Positions 43,361 to 52,326 of a DNA stretch of 64,000 bases are shown piece by piece. Numbering within the stretch: the stretch's first letter is position 1; each line of letters begins with the position of its first letter. The stretch is from JAPULR01 sp963665075 (lineage in GTDB: Bacteria; Chloroflexota; Dehalococcoidia; Lucifugimonadales; GCA-2712585): NCBI GenBank assembly GCA_963665075.1, contig OY762063.1:1612001-1676000 (forward strand). Direction: 5' to 3'. A program made the position numbers and the translations under genes. Below the pieces are notes generated by a model. That model was not told where the DNA came from and did no database searches. It saw only the letters and a list, made by a program, of their open reading frames with translations.

Positions 43361-44011
43361 ATGGCTGACACGCTGACAATTACTTTGGACCCGCGCACGT
43401 TGACGGGCAAGAAGGTTAAGAACCTTCGCAAGGCCGGGATAATTCCGGTGCACATCTACGGACAGGGAATCGATTCCCAGTCCCTCCAGTGCGAGGCGAA
43501 GACTCTGTACCGCATTCTCTCGCAGGCGGGGATGAACACTCCCATATCCGTGAGCATCCCCGGACAGGACGATGAGAAGCTGACCTTCATCCGGGAGATC
43601 CAGTGGCATCCCGTCAGAGGGGAGCTGCTTCACGTGGACTTTCTGAACGTGGACGTGGCCAACGAGATCACCACCACCGTGCCGATTACCCTCATAGGCG
43701 ACGCGCCGGCGGTGCACGTAGTCCCGGATTCATCCATAGTGCAGCTGCTGCGGGAAGTTGAAGTTCGGGCGCTGCCGCTGGACGTGCCGTCGGAGCTTAC
43801 GGCGGACCTGGGTTTGATTCAGGAAGCCGGAGACGTAGTCCGCCTGAGCGACGTGGAGCTGCCCGAAGGGGTTGCTTCTCTGATGGACGAGGAAGAGGTG
43901 GTAGCCCGGCTGGAGATTGTCCGCGCCGAGGTGGTGGAAGAGGAGGAGCCGTTGGAGCCGGGCGAAGAGGGCGAAACGGAAGGGGAAGCAGAGACGGAGG
44001 CGGAAGCCTAG
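43361..44011 (+). CDS. rplY: 50S ribosomal protein L25 (Ctc form)
   Basis: A 216-residue L25 of the long Ctc/TL5 type. The N-terminal 5S rRNA-binding domain is seen in ITLDPRTLTGKKVKNLRKAGIIPVHIYG (shown in two overlapping parts: ITLDPRTLTGKKVK, NLRKAGIIPVHIYG), then HVDFLNVDVANEI. A C-terminal domain (EVEVRALPLDVPSEL) and a very acidic tail end the protein. It binds 5S rRNA in the central protuberance and is often stress-induced. Its stop overlaps the fmt stop by 4 bp in convergent orientation. Confidence 0.94.
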   Translation: MADTLTITLDPRTLTGKKVKNLRKAGIIPVHIYGQGIDSQSLQCEAKTLYRILSQAGMNTPISVSIPGQDDEKLTFIREIQWHPVRGELLHVDFLNVDVANEITTTVPITLIGDAPAVHVVPDSSIVQLLREVEVRALPLDVPSELTADLGLIQEAGDVVRLSDVELPEGVASLMDEEEVVARLEIVRAEVVEEEEPLEPGEEGETEGEAETEAEA

Positions 44012-44973
44012 CTGGGAAGCCGCTCTCCTATTATCTGCGGATAGCCCCGCAGGAACTCTTCCGACCCTTGGGCGCGGCGGCCTTCCATCTGAAGCCGGCG
44101 CACCAATATGGTAGTGCCACCCCCGGCTTTGATGGAGATAACGTCTGGGGCTTCCGAATGAGCCGCCACCGCTCCTGAAGCGGGTTTGTCCGCCAGCCCT
44201 TCAGTCCCGCGCATGGGAGAAGAAAATTCCTCCACGTCCAGGAGGCGCAGCCTCTTGCCCCGCCAAGTTGTGTAGAGGCCCGGCCACGGGGTGTAGGCCC
44301 GGAATCGACGGCACAGCAGGCCGGCGCTCTCCGTCCAGTCCACCCTTCCGTCTTCCCGCGTGAGCTTGGCGGTATAGGTGGCGAGGTCGGAGTCCTGGGG
44401 TTGTGGCGGGATATGTCGGTCAATCCACTGCGGGGCAGATTCGGTCAGGAGGTGGGCGCCCATTTCGAAGAGGCGGACGGTGAGAGCGTCGGCTCTCTCG
44501 CCGGGCAGAATCTTCGTTGCTTGTTGGGCCAGCACCGGGCCGGTGTCCATTCCCTCGTCCAGCAGCATCAGACTCACGCCCGTCTCTTCTACGCCGTCGA
44601 GGATGGCGGAAGAGATGGGAGAAGGGCCGCGGTAGCGGGGCAGCAGCGAGGGGTGTATGTTGAGGAAGCCGTGTTTGGGCACGTTGAGCATTTCCGTAGG
44701 AATGAGCAATCCGTAGGCGGCGACGACGACGAGGTCCGGGGCTAGGTCGAGGAATTGCTGGATGGCCGCCTCTCTTTTCAATGAAGGAGGTTGGAAGACG
44801 GGCCAACCCTTTTCCACGGAAAAAGCCTTAATATCTGAAAAACCCCTTGCCAGGCCGCGCCCCCGGCGGCGGTCGGGGGCGGTGTAGACACCCACCGGAT
44901 CGCCCCAAAGGGAGTGCACAGTTCGAAGCGTCGGCAGGGAAAAGCCGGGATTGCCCATAAAGACTACTCTCAT
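44008..44973 (-). CDS. fmt: Methionyl-tRNA formyltransferase
   Basis: A 321-residue enzyme. Family segments are RVVFMGNPGFSLPTL, VAAYGLLIPTEML, GFLNIHPSLLPRYRGPSPI with the formyl-transfer residues Asn and His, and GMDTGPVLAQ. A C-terminal OB-like domain follows (VDWTESAGLLCRRFRAYTPWPG, in its first half). It formylates initiator Met-tRNA using 10-formyl-tetrahydrofolate. It lies next to dnaA but is transcribed away from it, and a 260-bp AT-rich spacer separates the two. No def gene is adjacent. Confidence 0.94.
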   Translation of the reverse strand: MRVVFMGNPGFSLPTLRTVHSLWGDPVGVYTAPDRRRGRGLARGFSDIKAFSVEKGWPVFQPPSLKREAAIQQFLDLAPDLVVVAAYGLLIPTEMLNVPKHGFLNIHPSLLPRYRGPSPISSAILDGVEETGVSLMLLDEGMDTGPVLAQQATKILPGERADALTVRLFEMGAHLLTESAPQWIDRHIPPQPQDSDLATYTAKLTREDGRVDWTESAGLLCRRFRAYTPWPGLYTTWRGKRLRLLDVEEFSSPMRGTEGLADKPASGAVAAHSEAPDVISIKAGGGTTILVRRLQMEGRRAQGSEEFLRGYPQIIGERLPS

Positions 44974-45231
44974 AGGCTAATCATTATAGAAATCGTAAAG
45001 GAAGGAAACAACAACCCGGAAAACGCCAATAGCCAGTGATTAAAGCCAAAATCGGCTGAAGCGTTACGTAAAGTTGGGAAACGCAGGCGAACCCCATCGC
45101 ATCACATACTATAAATTACGCTATCAGCGCGTATACAATGGATGTACTAGGATAAAGTTTAGAATACTATCAAACAACATATTAAATCGTAGATAAATTA
45201 AGATTCCGTACTACTTTTCGGCATTCGCAGC
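44974..45231. promoter_or_regulatory. AT-rich spacer between fmt and dnaA, with promoter/origin features
   Basis: This divergent gap is clearly more AT-rich than the rest of the window. A 15-bp sequence TCACATACTATAAAT at 45102-45116 is repeated exactly at 46796-46810 in the downstream oriC region. No gene is seen. A DnaA box (TTTTCCACA, 45283-45291) lies just inside the nominal dnaA frame. The dnaA promoter is probably here, but no clear -35/-10 pair stands out. Confidence 0.5.
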
Positions 45232-46683
45232 TTGCATCTTGCTATACTCGTTGTTAGAGTAGTCAACGCACTACTTTCCATATTTTCCACACGAGCAACA
45301 GGTGTTGTCTCGAGAGGGGCATGGGGACTGATTAGTAGAAGGGTAGACAGCACAGCAAAGGATACTTGGTCGGCGGTCCTGGGAGAGCTACAGATGCAAT
45401 TGCCGAGTTCGGCGTTTGCGACTTGGCTGAAGGACACTGCCGGGCTTGCCTTTGCCGACGACAAGCTGGTAGTCGGCGTGCCCAACGTGTTCACTTCCGA
45501 ATGGTTGGAGCGTCGAGCTTATCAGCTGGTTCAGCGGACGGCGTCGAAAATCGTCGGGCGTCCGCTGGACGTGGTCTTCCGCATAGAGGAATCGCAGGCA
45601 AGAAGAGAGACTTCCCCGACCGGCAGGCCCGCGACGCATAGGCAAGGCGCGGCGCCGATGTTCCAGACCGGCTTTCCCAACCGGCGCTACAGCTTCGACT
45701 CCTTCGTGGTCGGCCCTTCCAACGACCTCTCCTACAACGCGGCTATGGCCGTGGCTTCGTCCTTCGGCGAGCACTACAACCCGCTGTTCATCTACTCCGG
45801 CGTGGGCCTGGGCAAGACGCACCTGCTCCACGCCATCGCCCACCGGTGCGTGCAGCAGAGCATCAACTACCTGTACGTAACTTCCGAGCAGTTCACCAAC
45901 GAGTTCATCACGGCCATCCGCAGGAAGAGCACGGAGGAGTTCCGCTCGCGATACCGGAGCGTGGATGTGCTGCTGATGGACGACGTGCAGTTCATGAACG
46001 GGAAGGAGCAGACGCTGGAGGGGTTCTTCCACACCTTCAACGACCTGCACAACACGGGAAGGCAGATAGTCCTCACCTCCGACAAGTCGCCCAAGACGAT
46101 GCCCTACCTGGAGGAACGGATCCGCTCCCGATATTCGTGGGGGCTGACCACGGACATCCAGGCACCGTCGCCGGAGACGAAGGTCGCGATTCTCCAGACC
46201 AAGGCGAAGGAGAAGAACGTGGCCGCGGGGAACGAAGTGTTGACGTATATCGCGGAGCGGACGGGCGGGAGCATTCGGGACCTGGAGGGGGCCTTCAACC
46301 GGGTGGCGGCGACGGCGCAGGTGGCGAAGGGGCCGATTACGCTCGCGCTGGCCAGAAGGGCCTTGGAGGAGCGTGGCGGCCGCCGTTCGGTGACGACGCG
46401 GTCGCCGGAGAGGGTATTGGAGGCCATCGAGGGGGCGTTCCACGTGGACCAGGCTAGCCTGACGGGATCCAAGCGGAGGCGGGACTTCGTGGTTGCGCGC
46501 CACGCCGCCATGTACATCATGCGCGAGCACCTGAAGCTCAGCGTGAGCGAGATTGGCAGGGTGATGGGCGGGAAGAACCACGCTACAGTCATCCACGGCA
46601 TCAAGCGGGTCAACGACTACCTGGAGTCGGTGGACGGGTTCAAAGCCAAGGTAGATGCCGCAACGGATCAGCTAGCCAGCTAG
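45232..46683 (+). CDS. dnaA: Chromosomal replication initiator protein DnaA (start uncertain)
   Basis: The frame codes for up to 483 residues. Clear DnaA parts are domain I (KDTWSAVLGELQMQLPSSAFATWLK), AAA+ Walker A SGVGLGKTHLLHAI, Walker B LLMDDVQFMNGKEQT, and the DNA-binding helix-turn-helix MGGKNHATVIHGIKRVND. The upstream 30-odd codons from the TTG at 45232 look non-coding and contain a DnaA box. No ATG, GTG or TTG lies in frame near the conserved start: CTG at 45328 or ATT at 45331, with GAGAGGGG before them, or ATG at 45394, are the options. It binds origin boxes and opens the duplex with ATP. Confidence 0.93.
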   Translation: MHLAILVVRVVNALLSIFSTRATGVVSRGAWGLISRRVDSTAKDTWSAVLGELQMQLPSSAFATWLKDTAGLAFADDKLVVGVPNVFTSEWLERRAYQLVQRTASKIVGRPLDVVFRIEESQARRETSPTGRPATHRQGAAPMFQTGFPNRRYSFDSFVVGPSNDLSYNAAMAVASSFGEHYNPLFIYSGVGLGKTHLLHAIAHRCVQQSINYLYVTSEQFTNEFITAIRRKSTEEFRSRYRSVDVLLMDDVQFMNGKEQTLEGFFHTFNDLHNTGRQIVLTSDKSPKTMPYLEERIRSRYSWGLTTDIQAPSPETKVAILQTKAKEKNVAAGNEVLTYIAERTGGSIRDLEGAFNRVAATAQVAKGPITLALARRALEERGGRRSVTTRSPERVLEAIEGAFHVDQASLTGSKRRRDFVVARHAAMYIMREHLKLSVSEIGRVMGGKNHATVIHGIKRVNDYLESVDGFKAKVDAATDQLAS

Positions 46684-47013
46684 CTCGCAGCCCTCCATCC
46701 CGACATCCACTGCCGTGCAAATGACCTTGATGGCACTTGTCAACGCATGTGTGGATAATTCCATGATAACCTGTTGAATAACCAATCTATCCTGTTCACA
46801 TACTATAAATATCTTTGGCCGAGCGGTGGAAATTCTGTTAATATCCAATCAGTCCGCAACTCCAACGAGTAATCAACGAACACATCCAAATGAGCGACCC
46901 ACAATCAAAAGATACGCCACGAAGCATTCACGCCCTCTCACGCATGGCTACCACAGAATATCGCACTTATCCACAAAGTTATTTTTAGTATGATTACTTC
47001 TACATATCTCTAA
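46684..47013. other. Probable replication origin (oriC)
   Basis: A 330-bp AT-rich spacer between dnaA and obgE. It has perfect DnaA boxes in opposite orientations: TGTGGATAA at 46750-46758 (TTATCCACA on the minus strand) and TTATCCACA at 46967-46975, about 200 bp apart. Between them lie AT-rich stretches including TCACATACTATAAAT (46796-46810) and TTAATATCC. Genes to the right (obgE, nadD, pyrE) and the long operon to the left (nusA to truB, and fmt) point away from it, as leading-strand genes would. A possible obgE -10, TATGAT, is at 46989-46994. Confidence 0.75.
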
Positions 47014-48273
47014 ATGATTGATATAGCAAAGATAAGAGTCATAGGAGGAGCCGGCGGAAACGGATGCGTGGCGTTTCGTCGGACGCGAGCGTTGCCGAAG
47101 GGCGGGCCGGAGGGCGGAGATGGGGGAGACGGCGGCGGCGTGTATGCCGTCGGCGACGGTTCGTTGAATACGCTGCTGCACCTGCGCTACCAGCAGCTGT
47201 TCAGGGGGGGGCGCGGCGGTCATGGGGGAGGCAAGGGCAAGACGGGGGCGCGAGGACGAGACGCGATTGTGCCGGTGCCCTTGGGGACGTTGGTGTGGCA
47301 GGTCGAGTCTAATGGAGAGAGGGTTGCCATTGCCGACGTGCTGGATGAGACGCCGCTGCCACTGGCCCGAGGGGGCGCTGGAGGTCGGGGTAATCTCCGG
47401 TTCGCGAATGCGGTGAACCAAATACCTTTGCTTGCCGAGGCGGGCGACGTGGGGGAGGAAGCGCAGCTGCTATGCGAACTGAAGCTGCTGGCAGACGTGG
47501 GAATCATCGGCATGCCGAACGCGGGTAAGTCTACGCTGATAACTACCTGCTCCGGGGCCAAGCCCAAGGTAGCTTCCTATCCCTTCACCACGCTCAGCCC
47601 GGTGTTGGGGATGGTGGCGCGACGGCACGAGGAGTTCCTGCTGGTGGAGATTCCAGGGTTGATAGAAGGGGCTCACAAGGGTGTCGGGCTGGGCCATGAT
47701 TTCTTGCGGCATGTGGCGCGGACGCGATTATTGTGGCATCTGGTAGACGGAGTGACTGGCGACGTGGCGGAGCAGTGGAACCTCATCAACCAGGAGTTGG
47801 GTATGTTCAGCCACGAACTGGTGGAGAAGCCGCAACTGCTTGTGGTGAACAAGGCGGACGTGATGACGAAGGACAGAAGGCGGGCGTTAGCGGAGTCGGT
47901 GGCGGCCCTGGGTGTGCCGTACTACGTGGTGTCGGGGCTGACGGGAGAGGGCATGGAGCCGTTGATAAAGCATACGATGTCGTTGATGAAGGAGATGCCG
48001 AAGCCCGTCGCAGCGTCGACGAACGGCCCCGTCGTCCATAGACCGAAGCCGAAGTATACCCGGCCGGAGGTGTGGTTGGAGGATGGGTCCTACGTGGTGG
48101 ATTCGCCGCAGGCGATGCGGCTGCTGGCGATGGCGAACATGAGGGACAAGCGGGTCGTGTTGCAGCTATGGCGGGAGTTCAAGCGTATCGGCGTTGCGTC
48201 AGCGTTGGAGCGGGCGGGGGTGCAGGTGGGGGACACTGTGAGGATGGGCAAGATTGAGTTGGAGTGGGCGTAG
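47014..48273 (+). CDS. obgE: Obg-family GTPase (ObgE/CgtA)
   Basis: A 419-residue GTPase. It starts IDIAKIRVIGGAGGNGCVAFRR with the glycine-rich Obg fold (residues 1-158). The G domain follows with G1 GMPNAGKSTL, G3 DIPGLIEGAHKG-like VEIPGLIEGAHKGVGLG and NKADVMT. The C-terminal OCT domain (RPEVWLEDGSYVVDSPQAMRLL, in two parts) closes it. Obg works in large-subunit assembly and stress control. It begins at the right edge of oriC and heads the obgE-nadD-pyrE unit. Confidence 0.95.
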   Translation: MIDIAKIRVIGGAGGNGCVAFRRTRALPKGGPEGGDGGDGGGVYAVGDGSLNTLLHLRYQQLFRGGRGGHGGGKGKTGARGRDAIVPVPLGTLVWQVESNGERVAIADVLDETPLPLARGGAGGRGNLRFANAVNQIPLLAEAGDVGEEAQLLCELKLLADVGIIGMPNAGKSTLITTCSGAKPKVASYPFTTLSPVLGMVARRHEEFLLVEIPGLIEGAHKGVGLGHDFLRHVARTRLLWHLVDGVTGDVAEQWNLINQELGMFSHELVEKPQLLVVNKADVMTKDRRRALAESVAALGVPYYVVSGLTGEGMEPLIKHTMSLMKEMPKPVAASTNGPVVHRPKPKYTRPEVWLEDGSYVVDSPQAMRLLAMANMRDKRVVLQLWREFKRIGVASALERAGVQVGDTVRMGKIELEWA

Positions 48274-48274
48274 G

Positions 48275-48871
48275 ATGAGAATCGGCGTGTTCGGCGGCAC
48301 CTTCGACCCCATCCACCTGGGGCACTTGGCCATCGCGGAGGAGGCTAGAGATAGGCTGGACTTGGAGGAGGTGTGCTTCGTGCCGGCGGGCGCGCCGTGG
48401 ATGAAGGCGAGGCAGTTGTTGTCGTCGGCGCAGGACAGGCTGGCGATGGTGCGGCTGGCCGTGGAGGACAACCCGTTCTTCCGGGTGTCTACGATTGAGT
48501 TGGAACGTCCCGGCCCGTCGTACACGGTGGATACGTTGAGGGAGCTGCGGGAGGAGTACGGCCCGGACGCGCAGTTCTTCTTCATCCTGGGGTCGGACTC
48601 ATTCGCCCGGTTCAGGGAGTGGAAGGACCCGGAGGGGGTTCTCCGGCTTGCGACGCTGGCGGTGTTGGACAGGCCGGGAGGAACGTGGTCAACGGAGGAG
48701 GTGGAGGAGAAGATGGGCGTTGTTGGAAAGGTGGAGCGGGTTGAAGCAGTGCGTCTGGAGATAAGCGCGTCGGACATCCGGCGGCGAGTGGCGGATGGGA
48801 AAAGCATCCGCTATTTGGTGGCGGAGCCGGTGGAGAGGCACATCTACGCCAGGGGGTTGTACAGGGGATGA
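48275..48871 (+). CDS. nadD: Nicotinate-nucleotide adenylyltransferase
   Basis: A 198-residue nucleotidyltransferase. The N-terminus RIGVFGGTFDPIHLGHLAIAEEA holds the GTFDPIHxGH nucleotide motif, and ISASDIRRRVADGKSIRYLV is the C-terminal ISSTxIR motif of NadD. It makes deamido-NAD from nicotinate mononucleotide and ATP. ATG at 48275 starts one base after the obgE stop. A longer frame from 48254 overlaps obgE and is not used. Its stop overlaps the pyrE start. Confidence 0.94.
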   Translation: MRIGVFGGTFDPIHLGHLAIAEEARDRLDLEEVCFVPAGAPWMKARQLLSSAQDRLAMVRLAVEDNPFFRVSTIELERPGPSYTVDTLRELREEYGPDAQFFFILGSDSFARFREWKDPEGVLRLATLAVLDRPGGTWSTEEVEEKMGVVGKVERVEAVRLEISASDIRRRVADGKSIRYLVAEPVERHIYARGLYRG

Positions 48872-49449
48872 GGCTTTCTGAGATTGCGGGGGAGCTTCTC
48901 AAACTTGCCAAAGCCCGCGGCGCGCTGACCTTTGGCGACTACGTGCTTTCGTCCGGCCAGCGCAGCAGCTACTACTTCGATGGGCGTCGTCTGACCCTCG
49001 ACCCTCGCGGCGCGTATCTGACGGGCAAGGCGTTCTTACGTATGTTGCGAGGGTATGACGTGGACGCCATCGGCGGGCCTACGTTGGGCGCGGATCCCAT
49101 AGTGACGGCGGTGGCGGTGGTCAGCGGCCTTGAGGGAAGACCAATCAGCGCCTTCATCGTCAGGAAGGAAGGCAAGGAGCACGGCATGGGCAGGCTCATC
49201 GAAGGGCCGTTGGAGCCTGGCAGCCGGGTGGCTATTGTCGATGACGCTTGCAGCACCGGCGCGTCGCTATTCCATGCCGTAGATGCGGCGGAAGCTGCGG
49301 GACATGAGGTGGTGGTAGTGATGGCGATTCTCGACCGTCACCAAGGCGGCTCAGAGGAGTTGCGACGCAGGGGTTACGACTTCCGCTATCTGCTGGAGGC
49401 GACGTCGGAGGGGGAGATTCGGCCCGTGCCGGGGCTGGACGGAGACTAG
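48868..49449 (+). CDS. pyrE: Orotate phosphoribosyltransferase
   Basis: A 193-residue type I phosphoribosyltransferase: FGDYVLSSGQRSSYYFDGRRL, GGPTLGADPIVTAV, and the PRPP motif VAIVDDACSTGASL. It makes orotidine 5'-phosphate in pyrimidine synthesis. It overlaps nadD (ATGA) and ends in a convergent CTAG overlap with the DinB-like gene. No other pyr gene is adjacent. Confidence 0.93.
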   Translation: MRLSEIAGELLKLAKARGALTFGDYVLSSGQRSSYYFDGRRLTLDPRGAYLTGKAFLRMLRGYDVDAIGGPTLGADPIVTAVAVVSGLEGRPISAFIVRKEGKEHGMGRLIEGPLEPGSRVAIVDDACSTGASLFHAVDAAEAAGHEVVVVMAILDRHQGGSEELRRRGYDFRYLLEATSEGEIRPVPGLDGD

Positions 49450-50126
49450 TCCGTCGCTTCGCTGCGGTCCCAGTCGGGGAGGGCCCAGTAGCCTTCGTAG
49501 GGAATTTCAACGACGGTGGGAAGTCCCTGGGCCCGCTTGAGCCGCTGCACGTTGTACAGGTGGGTGATGACCTCGAAGTAGAGGTGGCGGAAGGTGGCTT
49601 CCAGGGTGACGTAGGTGAACAGCGTCTCCGTCGGGTGCCAGCGAACGCCTCGGGGGTGGGCCTTGACGAACTGGGGCCAGTGGGGCGGCGTGTTGGGCCG
49701 GGGGACTTCTTTGACCTTCATGTCGCCGAGGGTCTCTCTGGAAAGCACGTAGCGGGCCAGGGCGAGGGACTTGTCCAGTTGGGCGAGGATGTCGTCCAAG
49801 TCGTGGTGCTCGGTCTCGTCCAGCCAGCGTACGATGCCTTCGGAAGGTTCGGGGACAAGTTCCTGCAATTCGTCCAACTCCTCGTACCCGTCGGGAAATA
49901 GGCGTGAACCCCACTGGCGGAGGAGCCAGCCGGGGATGAAGGATGCCATGTGGCTGACCTGCCGGCGGATGCTCCACCTGGCCCACTCCCACTGTTGCGA
50001 CTCCCAGTCCAGTTGCTCGTCGGTGAGGCCCTCGACTTCCGGCGCTACGAGGTCGTATAGGGCGCCGAACTGGGGAAAGGCGTCGTTGCCGGGGGTGGAA
50101 TCGGGCATGGATTCGGTGTTGGGCAT
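49446..50126 (-). CDS. DinB-like four-helix protein
   Basis: A 226-residue protein with the DinB/YfiT pattern: a first helix (FGALYDLVAPEVEGLTDEQLDW), WSIRRQVSHMASFIPGW near residues 51-67 (the HxAxxE-like region reads HMASFIP), and a late RHLYFEVITHLYNVQRLKRAQGLP. The family contains metal-dependent thiol transferases; here the metal-ligand set looks incomplete, since only H59 and two late histidines stand out. Function is unknown. GGAGG precedes its ATG. Confidence 0.75.
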   Translation of the reverse strand: MPNTESMPDSTPGNDAFPQFGALYDLVAPEVEGLTDEQLDWESQQWEWARWSIRRQVSHMASFIPGWLLRQWGSRLFPDGYEELDELQELVPEPSEGIVRWLDETEHHDLDDILAQLDKSLALARYVLSRETLGDMKVKEVPRPNTPPHWPQFVKAHPRGVRWHPTETLFTYVTLEATFRHLYFEVITHLYNVQRLKRAQGLPTVVEIPYEGYWALPDWDRSEATD

Positions 50127-50257
50127 GGGGCCTCCTTCTGATTTGACGTGATATGAGCGGTTCGCGAACCGCTCATACGGGAAATTGTTTTGTCGGGAGC
50201 GGGAATCACCCCCATCTCAATCTTCCCCCATCAAGGGGGAAGAGATACGTAGGTGGG

Positions 50258-52195
50258 TTAAACGTCCAGTTCTTTGACGTTGCGGGCGTTGGCCTGAATC
50301 CAGCGCTTGCGGGGGGCCACGTCGGCGCCCATCAGGTCGGAGAAGGCCCTCCTGGCCTCCTCGCGGTTCTGTTCGCCCTCCATGACGACCCTGAGCAGGT
50401 TGCGCTTCTCCGGGTCCATCGTGGTCTCCCAAAGCTGGTCGGGGTTCATCTCGCCGAGGCCCTTGTATCGCTGGAGGTTCACCTTGCGGTTGCCGTTCAC
50501 GCCCGCCACAAACTCCTCCTTCTCCTCCTCCGTGTACACGTAGGTCACCTTCCGACCCACCTGGATGCGGTAGAGGGGCGGCTGGGCGATGTAGAGATAG
50601 GCGTCCTTGATGAGGTCTTCCATGCCGCGGAAGAAGAAGGTGAGCAGCAGGGTGCGGATGTGGGAGCCGTCCACGTCGGCGTCCGTCATGATGATAATCT
50701 TGTGGTAGCGGAGCTTCTCGGCGTTGAACTCCTCGCCTTCGTTGGCGCCCAGGGCGGCGATGAGGGCGCGGATCTCCTCGTGGGCGATGACCCGGTCGCG
50801 GGGAGCCTTCTCCACGTTCAGAATCTTTCCCTTGATGGGCAGGATGGCCTGGAAGCGGCGGTCGCGGCCCATCTTGGCGGAGCCGCCCGCCGACTCTCCC
50901 TCGACGATGAACAGTTCCGAAAGCTCGGGGTTGCGTTCCGAGCAGTCGGCCAGCTTGCCGGGCAGGGAGCTGCCGTCCAGGGCGTTCTTGCGAAGGACGA
51001 GGGCCCTGGCCTTGCGGGCCGCCTCCCGCGCCTTCTGGTTGACGGTGGACTTGGCGATTATCTGCTTGCCCTCGTTGGGGTGCTCCTCCAGGTACTGGCT
51101 GAGGGCCTCGACCAGGGAGGATTCGACGATGCTCTTGACCTCGGCGTTGCCGAGCTTGGTCTTGGTCTGGCCTTCGAACTGAGGCTCGGTAATCTTGACG
51201 CTGATGATGGCGGCCAGCCCCTCGCGAACGTCCTCGCCGGAGAAGTTGGGCTGGTCGTCCTTTATGAGCTTCGACCGGCGGGCGTAGTCGTTGACGGCGC
51301 GGGTCATGCCGGCGCGGAAGCCCGTCAGGTGGGTGCCGCCCTCCTCGGTGTTGATGCAGTTGGCGAAGGAGTAGATGTTTTCGTAGGCGCTGTCGTTGTA
51401 CTGGAGGGCGACTTCTACGAGAGTCGTGTCCACGGTCTTGGTGAAGTAGAAGGGAGCGGGCTGGAGGGTCTTGCGGCTGCGGTTCAGGTTGCGGACGAAG
51501 TCGCTGATGCCGCCTTCGAAGTAGTAGGAGCGCTCCACGTCGCCCTTGCGCTGATTCGAATGGTAGTGGCTGACGAACTTGATGGCGAGGCCGCGGTTGA
51601 GGTAGGCGACCTGCTTGAAGTGGTCGGTGATGACGTTGAAGTCGTAGTTGAGTTCGGGGAATATCTGCGTGTCGGGCATGTAGGAGATGCGGGTGCCGGT
51701 TTCGCCGAAGCTCATCTCCTGGGTCATGTCGGTTAGGACGTCGCCGCGGGTGAAGGTCTGGCGATAGAGGGCGTTGCCCCTTCGGACTTCGACTTCGAGG
51801 TGGCTGGCGAGGGCGTTGACGACGGAAGCGCCGACGCCGTGGAGTCCGCCGGAGACGGTGTAGGCGCCGCTGCCGAACTTGCCGCCGGCGTGGAGGGTGG
51901 TCATGACGGTTTCGAGGGCGGACTTGCCTGTGGTGGGGTGGATGTCCACGGGGATGCCGCGCCCGTCGTCGGCGACGGAAACGGAGCCGTCCTCGCGGAT
52001 GACGATTTCAACGCTGGTGCAGAAGCCGGCCATCGCCTCGTCGACGGCGTTGTCGACGATTTCGTAGATGAGATGGTGGAGGCCGCGCTGGTCGGTGCTG
52101 CCGATGTACATGCCGGGGCGGCGGCGGACGGCCTCCAGACCTTCCAGGACGGCGATGTCCTTGGCGGTGTATCTGCTCTGCGTTTGGGTGGTCAT
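50258..52195 (-). CDS. gyrB: DNA gyrase subunit B
   Basis: A 645-residue type IIA topoisomerase subunit. GHKL ATPase residues are in EIVDNAVDEAMAGF, DDGRGIPVDIH and GGLHGVGASVVNAL; the transducer domain ends near residue 390 with the QTK-loop segment GQTKTKLGN. The TOPRIM domain shows LFIVEGESAGGSAKMGRD and TDADVDGSHIRTLLL. It supplies ATP-driven supercoiling with GyrA; ParE is the near homologue, but length and the origin location favour GyrB. A palindrome CACGC-CAA-GCGTG lies at about 52275-52287 beside TATACT in its upstream region and may be part of its promoter. Confidence 0.92.
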   Translation of the reverse strand: MTTQTQSRYTAKDIAVLEGLEAVRRRPGMYIGSTDQRGLHHLIYEIVDNAVDEAMAGFCTSVEIVIREDGSVSVADDGRGIPVDIHPTTGKSALETVMTTLHAGGKFGSGAYTVSGGLHGVGASVVNALASHLEVEVRRGNALYRQTFTRGDVLTDMTQEMSFGETGTRISYMPDTQIFPELNYDFNVITDHFKQVAYLNRGLAIKFVSHYHSNQRKGDVERSYYFEGGISDFVRNLNRSRKTLQPAPFYFTKTVDTTLVEVALQYNDSAYENIYSFANCINTEEGGTHLTGFRAGMTRAVNDYARRSKLIKDDQPNFSGEDVREGLAAIISVKITEPQFEGQTKTKLGNAEVKSIVESSLVEALSQYLEEHPNEGKQIIAKSTVNQKAREAARKARALVLRKNALDGSSLPGKLADCSERNPELSELFIVEGESAGGSAKMGRDRRFQAILPIKGKILNVEKAPRDRVIAHEEIRALIAALGANEGEEFNAEKLRYHKIIIMTDADVDGSHIRTLLLTFFFRGMEDLIKDAYLYIAQPPLYRIQVGRKVTYVYTEEEKEEFVAGVNGNRKVNLQRYKGLGEMNPDQLWETTMDPEKRNLLRVVMEGEQNREEARRAFSDLMGADVAPRKRWIQANARNVKELDV

Positions 52196-52326
52196 GCAGG
52201 AAAATCCTCTATCTTGATTGGGGCCGATTGGAGAGGGGCGCGGAACGCCCCTAATTTACATATTGTAAGTATACCACGCTTGGCGTGTTTATGCCTGAGA
52301 TTTGGGTGTAGGGTATTGGTAGTTTA
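52196..52326. promoter_or_regulatory. gyrB upstream region
   Basis: Reading toward gyrB, the palindrome CACGCCAAGCGTG is followed directly by GTATACTTACAATATG, so TATACT can be a -10. No good -35 is seen at the right distance. Otherwise the stretch holds nothing recognisable. Confidence 0.35.

Noticed and set aside
45232..45330. TTG at 45232 as the true dnaA start
   Set aside because: The first 30-odd codons contain a DnaA box, have no ribosome site and do not resemble DnaA domain I; coordinates are kept only as the open frame.
50153..51736. Long open frame on the plus strand over gyrB
   Set aside because: It is an antisense frame kept open by GC-rich codon use of gyrB; the translation has no recognisable domain and gyrB is certain.
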